A DNA stretch of 5,600 nt from Planctomycetota bacterium (GTDB lineage: Bacteria > Planctomycetota > UBA1135 > UBA2386), in assembly GCA_020425885.1 (NCBI GenBank), contig JAGQRA010000561.1, forward strand, positions 1 through 5,600. Reading direction: 5' to 3'. The notes under the pieces are model-generated. The model did not search any database and was not told the DNA's origin. It saw only the letters and a program-made list of their open reading frames with translations. Below are positions 1-5,600 of this stretch, in pieces. The first letter of the stretch is position 1. Each line of letters begins with the position of its first letter. The position numbers were made by a program, and so were the translations under genes.

Positions 1-301
1 CACCGAGCGCTACATGGACACGCCGGCCGAGAACGGCGACGGCTATGCCGGCTCGAGCTGCCTGCCGCTCGCCGGCAAGCTCCGCACCCCGCTGCTGCTC
101 GTGCACGGCACCGACGACAAGACCGTGATGTGGTCGCACACGCTGCGCTTCGTCGACCGCTGCATCGACGCCGGCACGACCCTGACCTACTTCCCCTATC
201 CGATGCAGCAGCACGGCCTGCGCGGCAAGGACCGGGTCCACTTCATGCGCATGATGCGCGACTTCCTGCGCCGGCATCTCGGCGAGCCCGGCGGCAGGTA
301 G
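1..301 (+). CDS. S9-family serine peptidase (DPP IV/prolyl oligopeptidase type), C-terminal fragment
   Basis: Only the last 99 residues are present; the gene enters from the left edge in frame 2, and the first visible ATG (14) is internal, not the start. The fragment reads TERYMDTPAENGDGY, then LLLVHGTDDKTV, then a YPMQQHGL motif and a terminal DFLRRHL helix. This is the end of the alpha/beta-hydrolase domain of S9 peptidases, which remove dipeptides or cleave after proline in short peptides. By alignment from memory with human DPP IV (Asp708, His740), the catalytic Asp is the second D of GTDD (codon 116-118) and the catalytic His is in QQHG (codon 212-214). The nucleophile Ser and the beta-propeller would lie upstream, outside the window. 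The stop codon TAG (299-301) directly abuts the convergent gene's stop. The family assignment is firm; substrate, localisation and completeness upstream cannot be judged. Confidence 0.87.
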   Translation, partial: TERYMDTPAENGDGYAGSSCLPLAGKLRTPLLLVHGTDDKTVMWSHTLRFVDRCIDAGTTLTYFPYPMQQHGLRGKDRVHFMRMMRDFLRRHLGEPGGR

Positions 302-2572
302 CTACGGCTTCGCGTACGGCTCGGGCAGAAACCAGACTCCACGGTCGTTCTTGCGCGCCGGCCCCGGCGTGCTGCGCCCATCGACGACATAGCGCTCGAG
401 CAGGGCCGTCAGCCGCGATACCACCTCCGGCTGCTCGGCGGCCCGGTTGTCGCGTTCGGCCGGGTCGGCCTCGAGGTCGAACAGCTGCAGCAGCGGCAGC
501 CGTTGACGGCGCGCCGCGGCCGGCACCGGCTCGCTCCAACCGCCCGATCCCGGACAGAAGGCGAGCTTCCAGCGGCCCTGCCGGATCGCGAACGAACCGT
601 TGATCGAGTGATGCACGGTCGCCTCGCGCAACGGCGCCGAGGCGGTGCCGCACAGCGCCGGCATCAGGCTGATGCTGTCCTCGCCGGCGCCGGCCGGCAA
701 TGGCACGCCTATGACCTCGGCGCAGGTCGCCATCAGATCGGTCAGGCAGATCGTCTGGTCACTGCGCTGGCCGGCGCCGACATGCCCGGGCCAGCGCACC
801 ACGAACGGCACGCGGTGGCCACCCTCGAAGATGTCCGCCTTGTGCCCGCGGAACGGACCGCTCGGATGATGACCGAAGGTCGCGAGTTCGTCGAACTTCG
901 CGCGCGGCGAGCAGCCGTTGTCGGCGGTCACCACGAACAGGGTCTGCTCGCCGATGCCGGCCGTCTCGACGGCCGCCATCAACGCTCCGACCACGGCGTC
1001 GACCTCGAGCACGTAATCGCCGTAGGGGTTGGTCTTGCTCAGGCCGCGGAACCCGGCGCTCGGCAAGATCGGCGTATGCGGCGCCGGCAGCGCCAGGTAG
1101 AGGAAGAACGGCTGCCCGGTGCGCGCCCGTTCGCGAACGTAGTCCACGGCCCGGCCGGCGAAGTTCTGCAGCACGGCGCCGTGCTCGAAATCGGCCCCGG
1201 TCGCTCCCTCGCGCCAGAACCCCTGGAAATCGTCGTTCTTCGTCGTCCGATCCGGCGCCGCCGTGATGCGGTCGTCCTCGACGTAGACATAGGGGGCCAT
1301 GTCGAGCGAGCCGCAGTGGCAGTAGTAGTGATCGAAGCCGTTGGCGAGCGGACCGTGCGTGACCGGCGCCGCGTAGTCGATCGCCTTCGGATCGTCCGCC
1401 CGGCGGGCGAAGTCCCAGCCGAGATGCCACTTGCCGAAGCAGGCGCAGTGGTAGCCGTGGCCGTGCAGCAGCGAGGCCACGGTCATGCGGTCGGGGTCGA
1501 TGAGGTGAGCCGAGTCACCGCCGAGCACGCCCTTGGCCAGTCGCGATCGCCACGCATAGCGACCGGTCAGGATGCCGTATCGGGTCGGGGTGCAGACCGC
1601 CGACCCCGAATGCGCATCGGTGAAGCTCATGCCCTCGCCGGCCAACCGGTCGATGTTGGGTGTGGTCCAGGCCGCATCCGGGTTCAGGCACGAGACGTCG
1701 CCGCAGCCCATGTCGTCGGCGAGGACGTAGACGATGTTGGGTCGCGCGCCACCGGCCGAGGTCGCTGCGGTCGCGGCCGCAGCGGCGACCCGCGGGCCGG
1801 CCAGCTCGAGTTCGCCCATGAGCGGTCGATGGTCCGAGGCCACGCGTTCGTCGAGGACCACCAGCCGTCGCACGACGCAGCGGTCGTCGCCCGGAACGAG
1901 CACGAAGTCGATCTCCTTGCGCGGCTCATCGGCGGGGTACGTGTCGGCCGGGCCCTGCTTCGCGGCGTTGACCCATGTTTCCTCGAGCAGCTCCATGACG
2001 CCGGAGCCGGGCTCGGAATTGACGTCGCCGGCCAGGATCACGGGCAACGCCGAACCGGCGTAGCGATCGACCAGCACGCGGGCCTGGTCGAGACGTTCGG
2101 TCTCGGTCTCGTAGAGGTGGATGCCGGCGACGATCACCTCGGCGCCGCCCGGCAGGCGGATCCGCGCCTCGAGCGCCGAACGCGGCTCGCTGCCGGGCGG
2201 CAACACGACGTTCGTGGTCGCGACCATCGGGTGGCGCGACAGCACCGCCATGCCGTAGCGCCCGCCGTCGTAGGCCATGAACTCGCCGAACACGTGTTGC
2301 ATCCCGAGCAGTTCGCCGAGCACGCTGGCCTGATCGACACCGCCCGATCGGCGGCAGCCCTGATCGACCTCCTGCAGCGTGACGACATCGGGCGCCGCCG
2401 CCCGGATGACTTCGGCGATCCGATCGAGATCGATGGCGTCGTCCATGCCGCGACCGTGCCTGATGTTGTAGGACACCAGCCGCAAGCGCGATGACGCGGT
2501 CTGCGGCGGCGCCACGCAGCAGCAGACGAACCCGAATACCAACACGACGAACGACCTGATCATGGCGGTCAT
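302..2572 (-). CDS. Exported two-domain protein: EEP-family phosphoesterase fused to arylsulfatase-like sulfatase
   Basis: 756 residues in one uninterrupted frame. Residues 1-20 (MTAMIRSFVVLVFGFVCCCV) form an export signal; a lipoprotein is possible but the lipobox is poor. Residues 29-257 are an endonuclease/exonuclease/phosphatase domain, a metal-dependent phosphodiesterase/phosphatase fold, with SYNIRHG (N36), LQEVD (E68), GIHL (H152), AGDVN (D183, N185), EID (D222) and SDH (246-248). An Ala-rich linker (about 258-277) leads to a sulfatase domain (278-756). This has ADDMG (D286, D287), the formylglycine motif CTPTR (C327, R331), GKWHLG (K381, H383), PHT (H499), ADNG (D551, N552) and GHK (K578), so both sites look active. 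C327 must be oxidised by a formylglycine-generating enzyme, not encoded here. Sulfatases hydrolyse sulfate esters, often on glycans; the substrates of both domains are unknown. Start ATG 2572 was chosen for its GAAGG ribosome site and because the signal peptide follows directly. An in-frame TTG at 2803 would overlap the upstream methyltransferase by 181 bases and add an unlikely leader. ATG 2563 is an alternative start. Confidence 0.9.
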   Translation of the reverse strand: MTAMIRSFVVLVFGFVCCCVAPPQTASSRLRLVSYNIRHGRGMDDAIDLDRIAEVIRAAAPDVVTLQEVDQGCRRSGGVDQASVLGELLGMQHVFGEFMAYDGGRYGMAVLSRHPMVATTNVVLPPGSEPRSALEARIRLPGGAEVIVAGIHLYETETERLDQARVLVDRYAGSALPVILAGDVNSEPGSGVMELLEETWVNAAKQGPADTYPADEPRKEIDFVLVPGDDRCVVRRLVVLDERVASDHRPLMGELELAGPRVAAAAATAATSAGGARPNIVYVLADDMGCGDVSCLNPDAAWTTPNIDRLAGEGMSFTDAHSGSAVCTPTRYGILTGRYAWRSRLAKGVLGGDSAHLIDPDRMTVASLLHGHGYHCACFGKWHLGWDFARRADDPKAIDYAAPVTHGPLANGFDHYYCHCGSLDMAPYVYVEDDRITAAPDRTTKNDDFQGFWREGATGADFEHGAVLQNFAGRAVDYVRERARTGQPFFLYLALPAPHTPILPSAGFRGLSKTNPYGDYVLEVDAVVGALMAAVETAGIGEQTLFVVTADNGCSPRAKFDELATFGHHPSGPFRGHKADIFEGGHRVPFVVRWPGHVGAGQRSDQTICLTDLMATCAEVIGVPLPAGAGEDSISLMPALCGTASAPLREATVHHSINGSFAIRQGRWKLAFCPGSGGWSEPVPAAARRQRLPLLQLFDLEADPAERDNRAAEQPEVVSRLTALLERYVVDGRSTPGPARKNDRGVWFLPEPYAKP

Positions 2573-2578
2573 CGTTCG

Positions 2579-2583
2579 CCTTC
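2579..2583 (-). promoter_or_regulatory. Ribosome binding site of the EEP-sulfatase gene
   Basis: On the minus strand GAAGG lies 6 bases before ATG 2572, in the 50-base gap after the methyltransferase stop. It supports 2572 over the in-frame ATG at 2563 and over the far-upstream TTG at 2803. Confidence 0.5.
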
Positions 2584-2622
2584 GGCCCGGCGAAGGCCAG
2601 CGCTTCCCGGCGCCGGCCGTGG

Positions 2623-3630
2623 TCAGCCCGGCTTCGTTGCGATCAGATGCAGATCCTCGCCGAGTTGCAGCCAGCGACAGAGGCGCTGCGGCCAGACCCG
2701 GTTGCAGAGGAAGTGAGCCCAGCGGCTGCGGCTCAGGAAGGCGACATAGCGCTCCACGGTGAGCGCCTCCCCGGCGGGCACTCCACAGCGACGCGCCAGC
2801 CAACGCTCGAGCCCGAACCGGCCGCAGAGATCGTGGAGCAGGCGCGGATCCTGACGGTAGCTCCAGGTCTCGATCGCTCGCACCTCGAACCCGGCGCGTT
2901 GCACCGATCGACGCAGCGTTCGCGCGGTGAAGTGCGACAGGTGTTCATCGGTGATGCCGTAACCGAAGTGGCGACCCAGCAGCCGGGCCTTGAGCGAGCC
3001 GTGGTTGGGCAGGCTCTGGTACATCACCCCGCCCGGCTTCAGCACGGCGAGGATCTCGCCCAACACCCGGTCGGGCGCTTCGACGTGCTCGAGCGTGTGA
3101 TGCATGAGCACGGCGTCGATGCTGCCGGGCTCAAGGCCGCTGGCCGCGAGTGTGGACTGACGCACGTCGACCTCGAACTGCCCGCGCGCGACCGCGACGG
3201 CCGCGGTCGACAGCTCGAGACCGATCGGACGCCAACCACGATCGCGTGCCGCCACCAGCGAGGTGCCGATCGAACAGCCGACGTCGAGCAACACCCCGGG
3301 TCGGCGATGGCGTTCGATCGACTCGAGGATGCTGCCGAACCGTTCCAGGTTGCGCTCGTGATCCTGGCGCGCCGACGCCGCCGAAGCCCGATCGGCACGA
3401 TAGAAGTCGGCCAGGCGCGACGGCGCCGGTGCCTCGGCCATGCGCACGAAGCCGCAACGGCGGCAGCGTTCGAAGGCACGGCCGGCGGCGCGGAACAGCG
3501 GCTCGAACGCCGGCATCGTTCCACCCCGCACCGAATCTGCGCCGCCGCAAACGGGGCAGTGTGGATCGTCGGTCGAGCGCATGACCATCCCGCTCGGGCC
3601 GTGCATCGAGGTATCGGAAGGGTCACTCAT
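2623..3630 (-). CDS. Class I SAM-dependent methyltransferase with N-terminal zinc ribbon
   Basis: 335 residues. A CPVCG...CRRCG zinc ribbon (C25, C28, C56, C59) precedes a Rossmann-type methyltransferase domain. Motif I is LLDVGCSIGTS (114-124), which binds S-adenosylmethionine. LEL (139 is the acidic residue at the end of strand 2) should contact the ribose. HHTLEHVEAPDRVL (177-190) and LKPGG (197-201) are the post-motif strands and loop, and DEHLSHFTARTLRR (228-241) is typical of the Methyltransf_23 type. Such zinc-ribbon methyltransferases are common in gene clusters for surface polysaccharides and sugar modification, but the acceptor here is unknown. No signal peptide is seen, so it is probably cytoplasmic. 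It lies 50 bases upstream of the EEP-sulfatase gene on the same strand, so co-transcription is likely. ATG 3630 is the first ATG in frame; an upstream TTG (3711) adds a low-complexity leader. The ribosome site is weak (AGGA, 12 bases away), so ATG 3606 or ATG 3588 are possible alternatives. Confidence 0.9.
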   Translation of the reverse strand: MSDPSDTSMHGPSGMVMRSTDDPHCPVCGGADSVRGGTMPAFEPLFRAAGRAFERCRRCGFVRMAEAPAPSRLADFYRADRASAASARQDHERNLERFGSILESIERHRRPGVLLDVGCSIGTSLVAARDRGWRPIGLELSTAAVAVARGQFEVDVRQSTLAASGLEPGSIDAVLMHHTLEHVEAPDRVLGEILAVLKPGGVMYQSLPNHGSLKARLLGRHFGYGITDEHLSHFTARTLRRSVQRAGFEVRAIETWSYRQDPRLLHDLCGRFGLERWLARRCGVPAGEALTVERYVAFLSRSRWAHFLCNRVWPQRLCRWLQLGEDLHLIATKPG

Positions 3631-3734
3631 GGCCGGGCGACATCCTATACCTGTGATCGGCGACCCGGCGCCAGCCAAAGCAGCCGCATCGGCGGGCGCA
3701 TCACACGGCAACCACGGAGTCTTCGGTGATCTCC

Positions 3735-3759
3735 CCCGCTAGCCGGACCTGGTAGCGGG
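3735..3759. repeat. Inverted repeat, 7-base arms, in the divergent intergenic region
   Basis: CCCGCTA (3735-3741) and TAGCGGG (3753-3759) are perfectly complementary arms around an 11-base spacer. No gene ends here and no T tract follows on either strand, so it is not a convincing terminator. Its place between two divergent units would suit an operator, but 7-base arms in GC-rich DNA can arise by chance. Confidence 0.3.
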
Positions 3760-3829
3760 CGATAGCATCGCGGCGTCGGGATGTCGCTGGAGACCCGAAT
3801 GACCGTGTTGGTCGCACGCCTGCCCGTCT

Positions 3830-3835
3830 GAGGAG
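3830..3835 (+). promoter_or_regulatory. Shine-Dalgarno-like GAGGAG before an alternative GTG start
   Basis: GAGGAG lies 7 bases before GTG 3843, which is in frame with the exported protein starting at 3927. Using it would add 28 residues ahead of the signal peptide. The added stretch has poor codon usage (12 of 28 codons end in G or C, against a strong GC3 bias in the gene body) and contains the TACAAT promoter-like hexamer. I therefore treat this as a competing start signal rather than the preferred one. Confidence 0.25.
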
Positions 3836-3880
3836 TGGACAGGTGCGCACCGGTTTCCAACCTGCACCACCACGACGTTG

Positions 3881-3886
3881 TACAAT
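3881..3886 (+). promoter_or_regulatory. Candidate -10 element for the exported-protein pair
   Basis: TACAAT differs from the sigma-70 consensus TATAAT at one base and sits in the most AT-rich stretch of the window. It would start transcription near 3893 and leave a leader of about 34 bases before GTG 3927. No good -35 box lies at 16-18 bases spacing (the bases there read CAACCT), so it would be weak, activator-dependent or spurious. It overlaps the 8-base palindrome TTGTACAA (3878-3885), which could also be a protein-binding site. Confidence 0.35.
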
Positions 3887-3926
3887 TCAAACCGCCCAAG
3901 TACACCTTCTCTCACAGGCCACCTTC

Positions 3927-5033
3927 GTGCCCAAGAACATTGGTCTTGCCATCCTGCTGCTCCCGATGGTCGGCGTCGCGCAATGCATCTCAGGTGCAGG
4001 CTCGACGTTGCCATTGACCCAGGATTCCATCTCCGGACCGCATGCCATCGGATTCCCGTTCCCGATCTATGGCACCACGTACACGGACATCCACATCTCC
4101 GATCACGGCATCTGCTTCCTGACCAACGGTGGCGTGCCGGCCGTGCCGAACGCCATCCCACTGGTGCATTCGCCGGCCGCGATGAGCCTCGTCGCCAACG
4201 GCCCGGTCGTCTGCCCGTTCTGGTCGGACACGATCCCCGGCAGCGCCGGTACGTTCTCCATCGACGCCAGCGCCACGGTCTGCACCGTCACCTGGGCCGA
4301 CGTCCAGAGCTTCGGCTTCGCGCAGCCGCTGATGTCGTTCCAGCTGAAGTTGTATCCGAACGGTCAGCTCGAGTTCTTCTATGACATGTCGGTCACCAAC
4401 AACTCGACCTACCTCGCCACCTCACAGAATGGCGTGATCGGCGTGTCGTCGGGCGCGCCTTCGATCCTGCCGAGCCCGGTCGATCTCTCCACGAGTCCGT
4501 CGACGACGCTCGACACCGTCTACGAGGAGTTCCCGATCGCGAACACGTTCGACATGAATGGCGACTCGCTGTTGCTGACGCCGGCCAATCCGGGATGGAC
4601 CGTGACCTGGTCGGCCGACGGCGCCGGCTGCGCCCATGTCACCTACTACGGCGCCGGCTGCGACGGCCTGCAGCTGACCAGCACACCGCCGATCCTCGGC
4701 CAGGACTGGGACCTGACGACCACCGGCCTCGACACCGTCGTGTCGCAGATCGGCTTCACGCTGTTCGCCTTCACGCGCGCCAATCCGTCGCTGCCGCTCA
4801 GCGTCTTCGGCCTCAACGCCCCCGGCTGCGAGGCCCACCTGCCAGCGACCGGGATCATCACGCGGCTGATCGGCGCCAATGTCGGCGGAACGATGACCGT
4901 CACCGTTCACATGCCGGCGGTGGCGCCGTGGCTGATCGGCGAGAAGTGGACCAACCAGACCTTCGCGTTCACCAGCTCGAACCTCGCCGGGATCGCGTCG
5001 TCGAACGCCGTGCACTGCACGATGGGCAACTAG
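3927..5033 (+). CDS. Exported beta-sandwich protein with planctomycete-type C-terminal surface module
   Basis: 368 residues, no enzyme motifs. Residues 1-18 are a compact signal peptide (MPKNIGLAILLLPMVGVA, cut before Q19). Residues about 41-176 resemble the nidogen/fibronectin-like fold in bacterial surface proteins: IGFPFPIYGTTYTDIHIS, then CPFWSDTIPGSAGTFSI, VTWADVQSFG, SFQLKLYPNGQLEFFYDMSV and NGVIGVSSG. A middle stretch (about 177-230) precedes a C-terminal module (about 241-368) starting YYGAGC, with PPILG, PLSVFGLNAPGC, a WLIGEKWTNQTFAFTSSN segment and the ending SNAVHCTMGN. I associate modules with this layout with many exported Planctomycetota proteins; that is from memory, not a search. 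The role is probably structural, adhesive or ligand-binding at the surface. The GTG 3927 start gives a normal signal peptide and good codon usage. GTG 3843 has a stronger ribosome site but adds an atypical 28-residue leader. The gene lies 25 bases upstream of the next exported protein, so the two are likely co-transcribed. Confidence 0.8.
   Translation: MPKNIGLAILLLPMVGVAQCISGAGSTLPLTQDSISGPHAIGFPFPIYGTTYTDIHISDHGICFLTNGGVPAVPNAIPLVHSPAAMSLVANGPVVCPFWSDTIPGSAGTFSIDASATVCTVTWADVQSFGFAQPLMSFQLKLYPNGQLEFFYDMSVTNNSTYLATSQNGVIGVSSGAPSILPSPVDLSTSPSTTLDTVYEEFPIANTFDMNGDSLLLTPANPGWTVTWSADGAGCAHVTYYGAGCDGLQLTSTPPILGQDWDLTTTGLDTVVSQIGFTLFAFTRANPSLPLSVFGLNAPGCEAHLPATGIITRLIGANVGGTMTVTVHMPAVAPWLIGEKWTNQTFAFTSSNLAGIASSNAVHCTMGN
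4618..4662 (+). repeat. 15-base direct repeat with 30-base period inside the exported protein
   Basis: ACGGCGCCGGCTGCG occurs at 4618-4632 and again at 4648-4662, exactly 30 bases apart and in frame. It encodes GAGC twice (residues 232-235 and 242-245), where the middle region joins the C-terminal module. It may reflect a local duplication or a constrained glycine-cysteine motif. Confidence 0.7.
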
Positions 5034-5058
5034 CAGCCGACCAGGCGGACTCACATCG

Positions 5059-5600
5059 ATGAACAAGCTCATCCTCGCGGCTCTGCCGCTTCTCGCCAAC
5101 GGTCTGCTCGCCCAGGGCACTCCCGAGGTCGAACCCAATGCCACGGCCGCGACCGCGACCCCGATCTCGCCGGGGGCCCAGGGCGACGGCGCCATCGGGC
5201 TCGCCGGTGACACCGACTACTGGAAGATCACGCTGGCATCCGCGGCCGACCTGCGTTGCTGGATCAACCCCGGCATCGGCACCGCGCTGGCCAACAGCGA
5301 CCTGACCTTGATCGCGTCGGATGGGACGACCGAGATCGAGTTCAACGACGACGCCACCGCACCGGCGTCGTGGCTGTCGGCCATCGTCAGCGGCGGGCTC
5401 GCGCCGGGGGACTACTACCTGCGCGTGCGCTCGAGTGTGAACTTCGACCCGAACGGCACGGGCACCTACACCCTCGACGTCGTCAGCGCCCAGCTCGGCA
5501 CCTACGTCGCCGTCGGCGGCGGCCCCGGCATTCCGACCCCGGTCCAGGAAGGGCCCGAGAGCAACGATCCACGCCAACCGGGCGGCGTGGCGACGTCCTC
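5059..5600 (+). CDS. Exported protein with PPC (pre-peptidase C-terminal) domain, 5' part; runs off the right edge
   Basis: 180 residues are visible, with no stop before the window end. Residues 1-18 (MNKLILAALPLLANGLLA) are a signal peptide, probably cut before Q19. Residues about 23-143 match the layout of the PPC domain (the bacterial pre-peptidase C-terminal beta-sandwich): EVEPNATAATATPI, GDTDYWKITL, FNDDA, LAPGDYYLRVRS and GTYTLDV. A glycine/proline linker (about 152-163) follows, then EGPESNDPRQPGGVATS (164-180), which echoes the EVEPN start and suggests a second PPC domain. In known proteins PPC domains accompany secreted proteases or occur as tandem modules of surface proteins; the rest of this gene is not visible, so its overall role is unknown. 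ATG 5059 is preceded by GGCGGA, 9 bases away, and lies 25 bases after the previous stop, which suggests one transcription unit. Confidence 0.85.
   Translation, partial: MNKLILAALPLLANGLLAQGTPEVEPNATAATATPISPGAQGDGAIGLAGDTDYWKITLASAADLRCWINPGIGTALANSDLTLIASDGTTEIEFNDDATAPASWLSAIVSGGLAPGDYYLRVRSSVNFDPNGTGTYTLDVVSAQLGTYVAVGGGPGIPTPVQEGPESNDPRQPGGVATS

Larger units (their letters stand above)
3631..3926. other. Divergent intergenic region between the methyltransferase and exported-protein units
   Basis: About 296 bases with no credible gene. Short open frames here are arginine/proline-rich shadows. The stretch from roughly 3850 to 3930 is visibly less GC-rich than the flanking genes, as expected for a promoter region. 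It must carry promoters for transcription in both directions. For the leftward unit the best hint is a TATAGG hexamer on the minus strand (3649 to 3644), which would give a very short leader and has no good -35 partner. For the rightward unit see the TACAAT entry at 3881. An inverted repeat lies at 3735-3759, and a smaller one (GCGAT-AGC-ATCGC) at 3759-3771. No terminator with a T tract was found. Confidence 0.6.

Noticed and set aside
503..2494. A 663-codon open frame on the + strand, antisense to the EEP-sulfatase gene
   Set aside because: It lies opposite a gene with clear catalytic motifs, its translation is Arg/Ala/Gly/His-rich with no recognisable domain, and such antisense frames are common opposite GC-rich genes with strong third-position bias.
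2515..2572. Lipoprotein signal in the EEP-sulfatase N-terminus (CCC at residues 17-19)
   Set aside because: Three cysteines follow the hydrophobic core, but the residues before them (GFV) do not fit a good lipobox, so I claim only an export signal.
2573..2803. N-terminal extension of the EEP-sulfatase to a TTG at 2803
   Set aside because: It would overlap the methyltransferase gene by 181 bases and put a 77-residue low-complexity leader before a normal signal peptide; ATG 2572 has a good ribosome site.
2647..3729. A 360-codon open frame on the + strand, antisense to the methyltransferase
   Set aside because: It mirrors the methyltransferase, has no domain or convincing start signal, and has the composition of a shadow frame.
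3735..3771. Rho-independent terminator at the inverted repeats
   Set aside because: Neither strand has a T tract after the stems, and no gene ends nearby in either direction.
3645..4161. Minus-strand open frames in the divergent region (3645-3905, 3739-4161)
   Set aside because: The composition is arginine/proline/serine-rich, there is no ribosome site or domain, and they overlap the promoter region and the start of the exported-protein gene.
4422..5577. Long minus-strand open frames opposite the two exported proteins (4422-5213 and 4969-5577)
   Set aside because: They are Arg/Gly/Val-rich shadow frames that overlap each other and lie opposite genes with signal peptides and recognisable domains.

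Overview
This is a high-GC bacterial window with five protein genes: three complete and two cut by the window edges. The mix of genes suggests a planctomycete-like bacterium. It includes a formylglycine-type sulfatase, a secreted S9 peptidase-type enzyme, and two exported beta-rich proteins. One of these carries a C-terminal module (a GAGC start, a central APGC and a terminal SNAVHCTMG-like ending) of a kind I associate with surface proteins of marine Planctomycetota. The taxonomic call is inference from protein style, not from a marker gene.

Layout from left to right. The 3' end of an S9-family (DPP IV/prolyl oligopeptidase) gene on the + strand ends at 301. Its stop codon directly abuts the stop codon of a convergent minus-strand gene (302-2572). 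That gene encodes a single polypeptide with an endonuclease/exonuclease/phosphatase (EEP) domain followed by a full arylsulfatase-like domain. Fifty bases upstream of it on the same strand lies a SAM-dependent methyltransferase with an N-terminal zinc ribbon (2623-3630). The two probably form one transcription unit reading leftward.

A 296-base divergent intergenic region (3631-3926) separates this unit from a rightward pair of exported proteins. It is locally less GC-rich and holds a good -10-like hexamer and a short inverted repeat. The first exported protein (3927-5033) has a signal peptide, a nidogen/fibronectin-like beta-sandwich region and the C-terminal module. The second (5059 to the right edge) has a signal peptide, a PPC (pre-peptidase C-terminal) domain, and what looks like the beginning of a second copy of that domain.

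How the genes may work together is largely inference. The minus-strand pair has a methyltransferase of the type common in cell-surface polysaccharide loci and an exported phosphoesterase/sulfatase. The plus-strand pair looks like surface or secreted structural or adhesive proteins. I saw no tRNA, rRNA, CRISPR array, transposase or attachment site. The most notable feature is the EEP-sulfatase fusion, in which every recognisable catalytic residue of both domains appears intact. I found no convincing evidence of a wholly new multi-gene system.
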